A stretch of 15,231 nt of DNA from Candidatus Kapaibacterium sp. (lineage in GTDB: Bacteria > Bacteroidota > Ignavibacteria > Kapaibacteriales > UBA2268), in contig CALHRB010000088.1 in NCBI GenBank assembly GCA_938038165.1, positions 1-15,231 on the forward strand. The letters run 5' to 3'. Both the position numbers and the translations under genes were made by a program. Shown here in pieces: positions 1 through 6,804 of the stretch. The notes beneath the pieces were generated by a model that had not been told where the DNA came from, ran no database searches, and was given only the letters and a program-made list of their open reading frames with translations. Position 1 is the first letter of the stretch. Each line of letters starts with the position of its first letter.

Positions 1-50
1 TTTTAGATTAATATTATATATTTTCCCATAATGAAAGGATTATTGAATAA

Positions 51-518
51 ATGGCAAGAATAATTGAAGGAAAATTTGACGCAAAAGACAAAAAATTTGC
101 GATTGTTGTTTCTCGTTGGAATCAAATAGTTGTTAATAAGATGCTTGATGGTGCTCTTGATGCTTTAAAAAGACATAATGCCGATGATGATAAAATCACT
201 ATCGCTTATTGTCCGGGTGCCTTTGAGATTCCTATGGTAATGAACAAACTGGCTAGACTAAAAAAATATGATTGTATTATTGCTCTTGGGGCTGTTATTA
301 GAGGCTCTACTCCTCATTTTGAATATATTGCCAATGAAGTTACAAAAGGTGTAGCTAAAATCGGTATTGAATCTGGTGTACCCTGCATTCTTGGTGTTTT
401 AACTACTGATACTATTGAACAGGCTATCGAAAGAGCAGGTAGCAAAGGAGGAAATAAAGGTTTCGATGCTGCTATGTCTGCAATCGAAATGGTAACATTA
501 ATGGAATCTCTTAGCTAA
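51..518 (+). CDS. ribH: 6,7-dimethyl-8-ribityllumazine synthase
   Basis: Cytoplasmic enzyme of riboflavin synthesis. It condenses 5-amino-6-ribitylamino-uracil with 3,4-dihydroxy-2-butanone 4-phosphate to give lumazine, the substrate of riboflavin synthase. The 155-residue length is normal for the family. Visible family motifs are SRWNQ near residue 21, CPGAFEIP at 54-61, the phosphate-binding and catalytic stretch GAVIRGSTPHFEY at 80-92 with the probable catalytic His89, and GVLTT followed by an AGSKGGNKG stretch near the C-terminus. The start is supported by an AAAGG ribosome-binding site at 34-38. No FMN riboswitch fits in the 50 upstream bases, and no other rib gene is in view, so it looks unlinked from the rest of the pathway. 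The next gene begins after 49 bases if its internal ATG is used, so the two may be cotranscribed. Identity is very secure. Confidence 0.97.
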   Translation: MARIIEGKFDAKDKKFAIVVSRWNQIVVNKMLDGALDALKRHNADDDKITIAYCPGAFEIPMVMNKLARLKKYDCIIALGAVIRGSTPHFEYIANEVTKGVAKIGIESGVPCILGVLTTDTIEQAIERAGSKGGNKGFDAAMSAIEMVTLMESLS

Positions 519-567
519 TGCTTGTATGATGATTTTTGTTACTAATTTATTAAATTTTGGTCAGAAT

Positions 568-2826
568 ATGTTCCGAAAATATTTTCTTTCTTTATTGATA
601 GCTCTCAATTTCCTTTTTCCGTTGAATTTTTTTGCCCAATTCACACTTGACAACTGGAGAAATTATTCAAGTCTGCTCGACCTGCAAACGGCTGCTATTG
701 ACTATAAGGGAAGAATCTGGGCAGGCTCTGCTGGTGGGGCTTTTTTTTTCGATCCTAATGATGGTTCTTTCAGGGAATTTTCCAATATTGATGGTTTGCT
801 TAGCATTCAGGTTTCGGTCATCCGAAGTCATACAAAAGCAAAATTAGTTTTTTTTGGAACTGATGATGGAGTGATTGACATTCTGACTAAAGATTTTGAA
901 TTCGTTCATATTAATGACATCAGAAATTCAAGATTTTCAAAACCAAGAATAAATGATATTGTTTTCCAGGATTCAATCGCTTATGTTGGAGGGGGATTTG
1001 GTCTGACATTATTTCATATTTATGACAAAGTATTTCTTAGAACACCGACTAAATTAGGAACTTTTCAACCTAACACAGAAGTTAATCAAATCCTTCTACA
1101 TAATGATACAATCTGGGTTGCTACCGCTTCAGGAATTGCTTATGCTAAAACCAATTCACAATTGATCAATCCTGAAGTTTGGAAAAATTATACTATCTCA
1201 AATGGTTTACCTGAGGAAAACACAACTAATTTATGTGCTATCGGCGATGAAATCTACTTCTCAACAAATAGACATATCTGCAAAATCGATGGGGATTCAA
1301 TTCGAATCATTAAAACCTTCCCTGATTATGACAGAGTTAAGTCTTTGTTTGTAATGAATAATACTCTGACCTATACAAATTTATTTAAAGTTGCTGGAAT
1401 TAACGACATTATTCATTATCATGCCAGTGATACAGCTCTGATTAACACATCAATCTCCGGATTGGAATCTGAGCCGTCTTTGGTCGTTCTTCTTAAAGAC
1501 AAAGGCTTGGTTTTTCTAAAAAATAATCGCTTTTATAATTATATTCCAAATACTCCTGCTTCAAATCTTTTCATTAATATTGCCTTTAACCCCACAGACA
1601 ATATATTATGGGCTACAACCGAAGAAAAATTTGCAGGTAAAGGAATAATGACCTTTGTTAATAATAAATGGAAAATTTATAACAGCAAAGAAAATCCAGA
1701 ACTAATAACTAATTACTATCATCAAGTTTCAATTGGTAAACAGCAACAAGTTATACTTAGCGGATGGGGAACTGGCTTCGTTTTAGCTGATGCCTCTTCT
1801 GACCCTGTCACTTTTAAAAGATTTCACAATGAAAACTCCCCACTTCTTGGTGTAACCGATAATTCTTCCTATGTTGTGGCAGGACAAGCTGCTTACGATC
1901 CTAAAACTGATTTATACTGGATAGTAAATTGGGGAAAATATAGTCCGGGACCTATTCTTATTTCAATGAACTCAAAAGGCGAATTCACATCTCATTATAA
2001 TAAATTTTCCCCTACTAATAGAACTTATATGTACATCGTCATTGATAATTTTGGGACAAAATGGCTTGGTTCAAACGAGAATGGTGGAATTTATTATTTC
2101 AACGAAGGCTCTTTGAATAACCCTTCAGATGATATTGAAGGCATCTTGACTCAATCAAACGGTCTCCCAAGTAATTTGATTACTTCAATGGCTGTTGATG
2201 GAAATGGCTGGATATGGTTCGGAACTCCGAACGGATTAGGTCGAATATTAAATCCATCTGCTATTCTGAGAGGCTCCATTCCTGTCGTTCAAACCATCAA
2301 ATCACTCGGACAAAAACTAATTAATCATGTTATGGTTGATGCACTTAACTATATCTGGGTAGCAACTAATGAGGGCGTTTTTGTTCTCGACCCTGAAGAT
2401 TCATCCCCTGTTGGTAGTTTTAATACTTCCAATAGCCCTATTATTTCTGATGACATTATTTCGTTAACCACAGATTTTAATACCGGAAAGATATTTTTCG
2501 GAAGTCGCACTGGTTTATCTGTGGCAACAAGCTTTTCAATTCTGCCCGAGAAAGTATTTTCGATTGAGTGCTATCCCCAACCATTCCACCCTGAAGTAGA
2601 TGAATACTTAACAATCGAAGGATTGGCAAGAGACTCACACATTAAAATTCTTACCTCTAATGGGGAACACGTAAGAACAATCAATACATTTAGCCGAAAA
2701 GTCATCTGGGACGGTACAGATGAATTTGGTAACCTTGTTAATTCTGGTATCTATCTTATTGTTGCTAATTCCAGAACTTTGAATAATGGTGCTGTTGCAA
2801 AATTCTCGGTTATCAGGAAAAAATAA
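568..2826 (+). CDS. Secreted PorZ-like double beta-propeller protein with FlgD-like C-terminal domain
   Basis: Predicted exported protein of 752 residues. The open frame runs back to 526, but the ATG at 568 places a proper signal peptide at the N-terminus (MFRKYF, hydrophobic core, cleavage near FFAQ), so I chose it. Most of the protein is propeller repeats of the two-component-regulator type: the blade ending IWFGTPNGLGRI is encoded at about 2161-2250, and similar blades read GRIWAGSAGG, IWVATASGIAYA and YIWVATNEGVFVL. The last 85 or so residues form a FlgD-like Ig domain (VIWDGTDEFG, then SGIYLIVA), the kind of C-terminal module used by type IX secretion cargo. Size, propeller pair and C-terminal sandwich resemble PorZ, the surface propeller of the type IX attachment complex; the PorZ name is inference. 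Against PorZ, many unrelated Reg_prop proteins carry the same domains. The gene ends in four in-frame TAA codons (2824-2835). Confidence 0.8.
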   Translation: MFRKYFLSLLIALNFLFPLNFFAQFTLDNWRNYSSLLDLQTAAIDYKGRIWAGSAGGAFFFDPNDGSFREFSNIDGLLSIQVSVIRSHTKAKLVFFGTDDGVIDILTKDFEFVHINDIRNSRFSKPRINDIVFQDSIAYVGGGFGLTLFHIYDKVFLRTPTKLGTFQPNTEVNQILLHNDTIWVATASGIAYAKTNSQLINPEVWKNYTISNGLPEENTTNLCAIGDEIYFSTNRHICKIDGDSIRIIKTFPDYDRVKSLFVMNNTLTYTNLFKVAGINDIIHYHASDTALINTSISGLESEPSLVVLLKDKGLVFLKNNRFYNYIPNTPASNLFINIAFNPTDNILWATTEEKFAGKGIMTFVNNKWKIYNSKENPELITNYYHQVSIGKQQQVILSGWGTGFVLADASSDPVTFKRFHNENSPLLGVTDNSSYVVAGQAAYDPKTDLYWIVNWGKYSPGPILISMNSKGEFTSHYNKFSPTNRTYMYIVIDNFGTKWLGSNENGGIYYFNEGSLNNPSDDIEGILTQSNGLPSNLITSMAVDGNGWIWFGTPNGLGRILNPSAILRGSIPVVQTIKSLGQKLINHVMVDALNYIWVATNEGVFVLDPEDSSPVGSFNTSNSPIISDDIISLTTDFNTGKIFFGSRTGLSVATSFSILPEKVFSIECYPQPFHPEVDEYLTIEGLARDSHIKILTSNGEHVRTINTFSRKVIWDGTDEFGNLVNSGIYLIVANSRTLNNGAVAKFSVIRKK

Positions 2827-2956
2827 TAATAATAAAATCATTTTTTTATTCTGCCTTTCAACATCAAAAAAAATTAATGGCTTAGATAGATAAAAAATTA
2901 TTATTACTCACCATAACACAGCATTCTGATCTATTTTAAAAATCAATTCAGTAAAA
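2827..2956. other. Intergenic spacer between the propeller gene and the ftsL promoter
   Basis: Very AT-rich spacer. It starts with repeats of TAA that continue the stop codon of the upstream gene. An A/T-only inverted repeat near 2831-2850 is too weak to call a terminator. No coding sequence is visible. The right end leads into the promoter described separately. Confidence 0.5.
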
Positions 2957-2988
2957 TTTGTAATAATTATACTTTATTTGTAATTTTG
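2957..2988 (+). promoter_or_regulatory. Bacteroidota-type promoter for the ftsL-tauE-ftsI operon
   Basis: A TTTG box at 2957-2960 (the -33 element) lies 20 bases before TAATTTTG at 2981-2988. The latter is an exact match to the TAnnTTTG -7 element known for the main sigma factor of Bacteroides and Flavobacterium. Transcription would begin near 2994, leaving a leader of about 20 bases before the start codon at 3015. A TATACT at 2968-2973 could serve a conventional sigma-70 reading instead. Spacing, consensus and position just before the operon all agree, but nothing beyond sequence supports it. Confidence 0.6.
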
Positions 2989-2999
2989 ATTAGTTCATT

Positions 3000-3005
3000 G
3001 GGGGG
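3000..3005 (+). promoter_or_regulatory. G-rich ribosome-binding site that fixes a TTG start for ftsL
   Basis: A run of six G at 3000-3005 is the only purine-rich site near the 5' end of the ftsL-like gene. It lies nine bases before the TTG at 3015. The first in-frame ATG, at 3069, would begin the protein directly at the membrane segment and has no such site, so TTG is preferred. Confidence 0.55.
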
Positions 3006-3014
3006 ATTTATCAT

Positions 3015-3326
3015 TTGATTGATGATAAGAACAAAGGAGCTTCAGCGGGAAAGAGTGCGTCTAACAGAATGTTTGCTTTCCTTTTTATCATATTGTCATC
3101 CCTTTTGACAATATTCTATATTGACAATGTTTTCAAAGTTAATAGCCTTATGAACGAAATCCATTCAATTACCAGGGAAAACCAAAGAATTCGGGACGAA
3201 AACACAATTTTGAGAATGGAAATAAACAAGTTGACTTCATTAGAAAGAATTTCCAAAATAGCAGAAGAAAAACTTGGTTTGATAAGAAGCGATAAAACCC
3301 CAATTATAATACATAAGAAAGATTAA
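3015..3326 (+). CDS. ftsL: FtsL/FtsB-like septum formation protein
   Basis: Small bitopic division protein of 103 residues. It has a short basic cytoplasmic tail (residues 1-18), one membrane segment at about 19-40 (MFAFLFII...), and a periplasmic coiled coil at about 42-80 rich in E, N, R and L at heptad spacing (NQRIRDEN, LRMEINKL). A short conserved-looking tail follows (ERISKIAEEKLGL), typical of FtsL and DivIC proteins. FtsL pairs with FtsB and FtsQ and activates FtsW/FtsI during septal peptidoglycan synthesis. The sequence alone cannot separate FtsL from FtsB; the ftsI gene two positions downstream in the same operon favours FtsL. The start is TTG, chosen from the G-rich site just upstream. 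In most bacteria rsmH lies directly before ftsL, but here it does not. The next gene starts 6 bases after the stop. Confidence 0.82.
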   Translation: MIDDKNKGASAGKSASNRMFAFLFIILSSLLTIFYIDNVFKVNSLMNEIHSITRENQRIRDENTILRMEINKLTSLERISKIAEEKLGLIRSDKTPIIIHKKD

Positions 3327-3332
3327 ATAATA

Positions 3333-4280
3333 ATGACCGGAGAAATTTCAATACTTCCTTTCGAAATGTGGTGGTTACCTCCATTAGTCTCATTTTTTGT
3401 TTCTCTGCTTGCTTCAACTGGTGGAATTTCCGGAGCATTCCTATTGCTACCTTTTCAATTTAGTGTTTTGAACTTTACAAGCCCAGCAGTAAGCGCCACA
3501 AATCAGTTATATAATATTTTTGGAATTCCGGGTGGATTAATTAGATACATTAAAGAAGGGAGAATGCTCTGGCAGCTTGCATTAATTGTGGTCATCGGAA
3601 CACTTCCCGGAGTTGTTGCTGGTGCTTACATCAGAATATTATGGCTACCAAACCCGGACTCCTTCAAAGTCTTTGCTTCTTTTGTTTTATTTTATATAGG
3701 AATCAGACTTTTATTTGAAATTATCAAGCCTTTAAAGAAAACATCATCCAAAGCAGAAAAAAAATTTAGTGATTTTGTAAAAAATACTCAAAACTCCAAA
3801 GAAGCAGCAAATCTGCCAAAAATCAATGTCCTAAAATTCAATTCGAAAATACTTGAGTATGAATTTGTTGGGGAAAACTTTTCTGTTTCTGTCCTTAGTA
3901 TATTTATCATTAGTATGATTGTTGGTATAGTTGGCGGTATTTATGGTATTGGAGGAGGAGCCATACTTGTTCCTGTTTATGTGGCATTCTTTGGATTGCC
4001 TGTGTATACAATTGCTGGTGCTGCCTTGATGGGGACATTTGCAACTTCGATTATTGGAGTCATAACATATCAACTTTTAGCTATTCAATTTCCTGAAGTT
4101 AATATAGCTCCTGACTGGGTTCTTGGTTTTCTGTTCGGTTTTGGTGGTTTTCTGGGAATGTATGCAGGAGCAAGATTACAAAAGTTTTTACCGGCAAATA
4201 TTATTAAAGGAATTCTATTAGTCATAATTTTATTTACTGCAATTAACTATTTTTTATCAATACTGAAATTCCTGGGTTAA
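3333..4280 (+). CDS. TauE/SafE-family membrane transporter (sulfite exporter family)
   Basis: Polytopic inner-membrane protein of 315 residues with two related halves. Each half carries a glycine-rich motif near its start: GGISGAFLLLP at 30-40 and GGIYGIGGGAILVP at 201-214. This inverted-repeat pattern is typical of TauE/SafE (DUF81) proteins, which move sulfite, sulfoacetate or other small organic anions. A hydrophilic, lysine-rich insert at about 133-180 separates the halves and should lie in the cytoplasm. The substrate cannot be read from the sequence, and no sulfur or taurine gene lies nearby. The gene is packed between ftsL (6-base gap) and ftsI (2-base gap), so it must share their mRNA. 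A role in envelope synthesis is only an inference from this position; it could equally be a passenger insertion. Confidence 0.88.
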   Translation: MTGEISILPFEMWWLPPLVSFFVSLLASTGGISGAFLLLPFQFSVLNFTSPAVSATNQLYNIFGIPGGLIRYIKEGRMLWQLALIVVIGTLPGVVAGAYIRILWLPNPDSFKVFASFVLFYIGIRLLFEIIKPLKKTSSKAEKKFSDFVKNTQNSKEAANLPKINVLKFNSKILEYEFVGENFSVSVLSIFIISMIVGIVGGIYGIGGGAILVPVYVAFFGLPVYTIAGAALMGTFATSIIGVITYQLLAIQFPEVNIAPDWVLGFLFGFGGFLGMYAGARLQKFLPANIIKGILLVIILFTAINYFLSILKFLG

Positions 4281-4282
4281 CC

Positions 4283-6025
4283 ATGACAAAACACGAGGTA
4301 ATCAATAAAATAGAATTCAGGAAAAAATGGAAATTAAATCTATTTTTCGTGATCTTTATGGTTTGCATGGTTATCGTAATGGCTAAATTATTTATTATCC
4401 AATTCATTGAAGCAGAAGATTATCGTAAAATTGCCCGAAATCAACATGAAAGCAAAATTTTTTTGAGACCCGAAAGAGGAAATATTTACGATCGAGATGG
4501 AAAACTGCTTATAACTAACCGCACCAGTTACTCTTTTGCAATTGATCCAACTGTTATTAAAGATTTGGAAACCGTCAAACGCATTGCTCTTTTGGTTGAT
4601 TCAACTCAAGGAGAAACTTATCAAAAGTTACTGAACAAAATATTATCTACAAAAAAATCCTTTGTATGGCTGATTCGTGGCTTAGATGATTCAGTAGCAT
4701 CTAAATTCACAAACCTGAACTTAAAAGGTTTAATTAAAATTATTGAACCAAAAAGAACATACCTCTATAATGAATTGGCTGCTCAACTCCTGGGATGCAC
4801 CGATGTTGATTCCAAAGGAATTGCCGGATTGGAACTTTCATTAGATTCACTTTTGAAAGGTAATTCAGGATATATGACCGTGCTAAGAGATGCTATCGGT
4901 AGGCTTAAACCCATTGCCAACCTACCGGTAGAATCAGCTAAGCATGGTTGCTCTGTTGAATTGACAATTGATATTGAACTACAAAAAATTTTAGAGATAG
5001 AACTAATAAACGGAGCAAGTATCACTGGTTCAAGTGGAGCTGTTGCTATTGCCATTATTCCCGAAACCGGCGAAATTATTGCAATGGCATCTTATCCACC
5101 AGTTAATCCCAATTTGAGCATTAATAATCCCTCGGATTTGAGAAACAAAGCTATTACTGATATTTTTGAGCCTGGTAGTACATTTAAAATTGTAACTGCT
5201 GCTGCTGCCATCGAAGAGGGATTGATTGAACCCGAGAGTATTGTCAATGGTTACAATGGTGTTTTTGTAAATAATGATTTCAAAATCACTGATATTCATC
5301 CTTTCGACAAAACATCCTTTTCTGAAGCTTTCAGATATTCAAGCAATATAGTATTTGCTAATCTTGCTTCATCTATCCCTGATGCAAAATTCTATAAATA
5401 TATTCGGGATTTTGGTTTCGGTCATAATCTTGATTTCGATATTTATGGCGAATCCGAAGGATTAGTAAAAAAAATGGCTGAGTTCGACCATATCAGTAAA
5501 AAGTTTGCCGGTTTTGGTTATGGAATCTCCGTTACACCTTTGCAATTATTATGCTCCTATTCCACTATTGCAAATTCAGGCGTAATGATGAAACCATTTG
5601 TAATAAGAAAAATAAAAAATAATTCAGGGGATATTATTTACGAAGGGAAACCTCAGAAAATCCGGCAGGTTGTCTCGAAAAAAACTACTGACATACTCAA
5701 AAGCTTATTAGTTGGTGTGGTTGAAAATGGAACTGGTAAATATGCCCAAATCGCGGGGGTAAGAATTGCGGGAAAGACTGGAACATCACAACAATTTGTC
5801 GAAGGTTCTTACTCAAAAACAGATTACACAGCATCATTCGTTGGTTTTTTCCCTGCTGAATCTCCAAAAATAGCCATCCTTGTGCTTCTTGATAAACCAT
5901 CAGGCAATTATTATGGTGGCTCAACAGCGGCACCTATCTTCAAAAACATTGTAAAAGGTTGGTTGACACTTAGACCAAATTTACTGAATGGAATTCAGTC
6001 CAAAATTGATATTTCAGAAAAATAA
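4283..6025 (+). CDS. ftsI: Septal peptidoglycan transpeptidase (class B PBP, FtsI/PBP3)
   Basis: Class B penicillin-binding protein that crosslinks septal peptidoglycan with FtsW. Its 580 residues contain a short cytoplasmic tail, a membrane anchor at about 18-41, and a pedestal domain that opens with RPERGNIYDRDG (62-73). The transpeptidase domain shows all three active-site motifs: STFK at 299-302 with nucleophile Ser299, SSN at 353-355, and KTG at 498-500. No PASTA repeat follows, so it is the short form. The start follows the transporter stop by 2 bases without a clear Shine-Dalgarno site, suggesting translational coupling. Downstream, where murE is usual, a convergent gene ends after a 5-base gap. 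FtsI is preferred over the elongation-specific PBP2 because of the ftsL-like gene upstream and the domain size. Confidence 0.93.
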   Translation: MTKHEVINKIEFRKKWKLNLFFVIFMVCMVIVMAKLFIIQFIEAEDYRKIARNQHESKIFLRPERGNIYDRDGKLLITNRTSYSFAIDPTVIKDLETVKRIALLVDSTQGETYQKLLNKILSTKKSFVWLIRGLDDSVASKFTNLNLKGLIKIIEPKRTYLYNELAAQLLGCTDVDSKGIAGLELSLDSLLKGNSGYMTVLRDAIGRLKPIANLPVESAKHGCSVELTIDIELQKILEIELINGASITGSSGAVAIAIIPETGEIIAMASYPPVNPNLSINNPSDLRNKAITDIFEPGSTFKIVTAAAAIEEGLIEPESIVNGYNGVFVNNDFKITDIHPFDKTSFSEAFRYSSNIVFANLASSIPDAKFYKYIRDFGFGHNLDFDIYGESEGLVKKMAEFDHISKKFAGFGYGISVTPLQLLCSYSTIANSGVMMKPFVIRKIKNNSGDIIYEGKPQKIRQVVSKKTTDILKSLLVGVVENGTGKYAQIAGVRIAGKTGTSQQFVEGSYSKTDYTASFVGFFPAESPKIAILVLLDKPSGNYYGGSTAAPIFKNIVKGWLTLRPNLLNGIQSKIDISEK

Positions 6026-6030
6026 AAAGT

Positions 6031-6789
6031 CTAAACATTTTTGAACTGACTAATATAATGTCTTGTATAGTCAGATAGAACAAGCCTTCCGCTTATTTCA
6101 GCCCTTTTCTCCAAAAGGTAGTCCCAATCCTCGCAACCTTGCCAGAATATTTTTTTCATTTCAAGTGCAGCTTCGGGACTGAGCTCTGCTAATTTTTGGG
6201 CAAAAGCCTGAACCTCTCCGTTTAACTCCTCATAAGTCTCAAAAACCTTGCAAAACAATCCTTTGGACAAAGCCCACTCGGCATCATACCATTCAGTATC
6301 AATAGATAATTGAGAAAATGCTGATAAACCTATTTTTCTTTGAACTGCCGGACCAACAACGAAGGGACCAATTCCAAGTGCAAATTCGCTCAATCTGATT
6401 GATGCAGACTTATGAGCAAAAGCATAATCAACAGCTGATGCCAAACCTAACCCGCCTCCGACTGCCTTGCCTTGAATTTTTCCAATTATTATTTTCGGGC
6501 ATTTTCTCATTGCATTAATCACAAATCCAAAGCCAGAAAAAAATTCTTTGCCCTCCTCAAAAGTCTTTATTGAAATCAGTTCATCGAAAGATGCTCCTGC
6601 ACAAAAAGCCTTCTGTCCATCGCTTTGCAAAATAATAACCTTCGCTGAATTATTTTCTCCGGTTTCTTCAATAGTTTTTGCTAAATTTCTGAGCAATGCA
6701 CCGGGTAAAGAATTGCTCTTTGGATGAGAAAAAGTAATTTCAGCAATTCCGTCTTGAATTATTACATCAATATTTCCATTATTTGTCAT
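6031..6789 (-). CDS. Enoyl-CoA hydratase/isomerase family protein (crotonase fold)
   Basis: Crotonase-superfamily enzyme of 252 residues that should act on an enoyl-CoA or related CoA thioester in the cytoplasm. The oxyanion-hole regions are present: FCAGASFDE at 62-70 and VGGGLGLA at 110-117. Of the two glutamates used by classical hydratases, the one in the SEFALGIG stretch is kept (Glu135), but the position matching Glu144 of rat mitochondrial hydratase (in GGGCE) is Gly115. This suggests a reaction needing only one acidic residue, such as an isomerisation or the methylglutaconyl-CoA type of hydration. It is the last gene of an operon with paaZ (15-base gap) and paaY, so a role like PaaF or PaaG in phenylacetate breakdown is likely but not proven. 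An AGAGGA ribosome-binding site lies at 6797-6802. Confidence 0.88.
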   Translation of the reverse strand: MTNNGNIDVIIQDGIAEITFSHPKSNSLPGALLRNLAKTIEETGENNSAKVIILQSDGQKAFCAGASFDELISIKTFEEGKEFFSGFGFVINAMRKCPKIIIGKIQGKAVGGGLGLASAVDYAFAHKSASIRLSEFALGIGPFVVGPAVQRKIGLSAFSQLSIDTEWYDAEWALSKGLFCKVFETYEELNGEVQAFAQKLAELSPEAALEMKKIFWQGCEDWDYLLEKRAEISGRLVLSDYTRHYISQFKNV

Positions 6790-6804
6790 TTTTGATTCCT
6801 CTAT

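Noticed and set aside
31..63. Short frame MKGLLNKWQE overlapping the start of ribH
   Set aside because: Only ten codons, its ATG sits at the ribH ribosome-binding site, and nothing suggests a leader peptide function.
526..567. Upstream ATG codons as the start of the propeller protein
   Set aside because: They would add 14 residues in front of a well-formed signal peptide, with no ribosome-binding site to support them.
2831..2850. Inverted repeat after the propeller gene as a terminator
   Set aside because: The stem would be only A-T pairs, and such repeats are common by chance in this composition.
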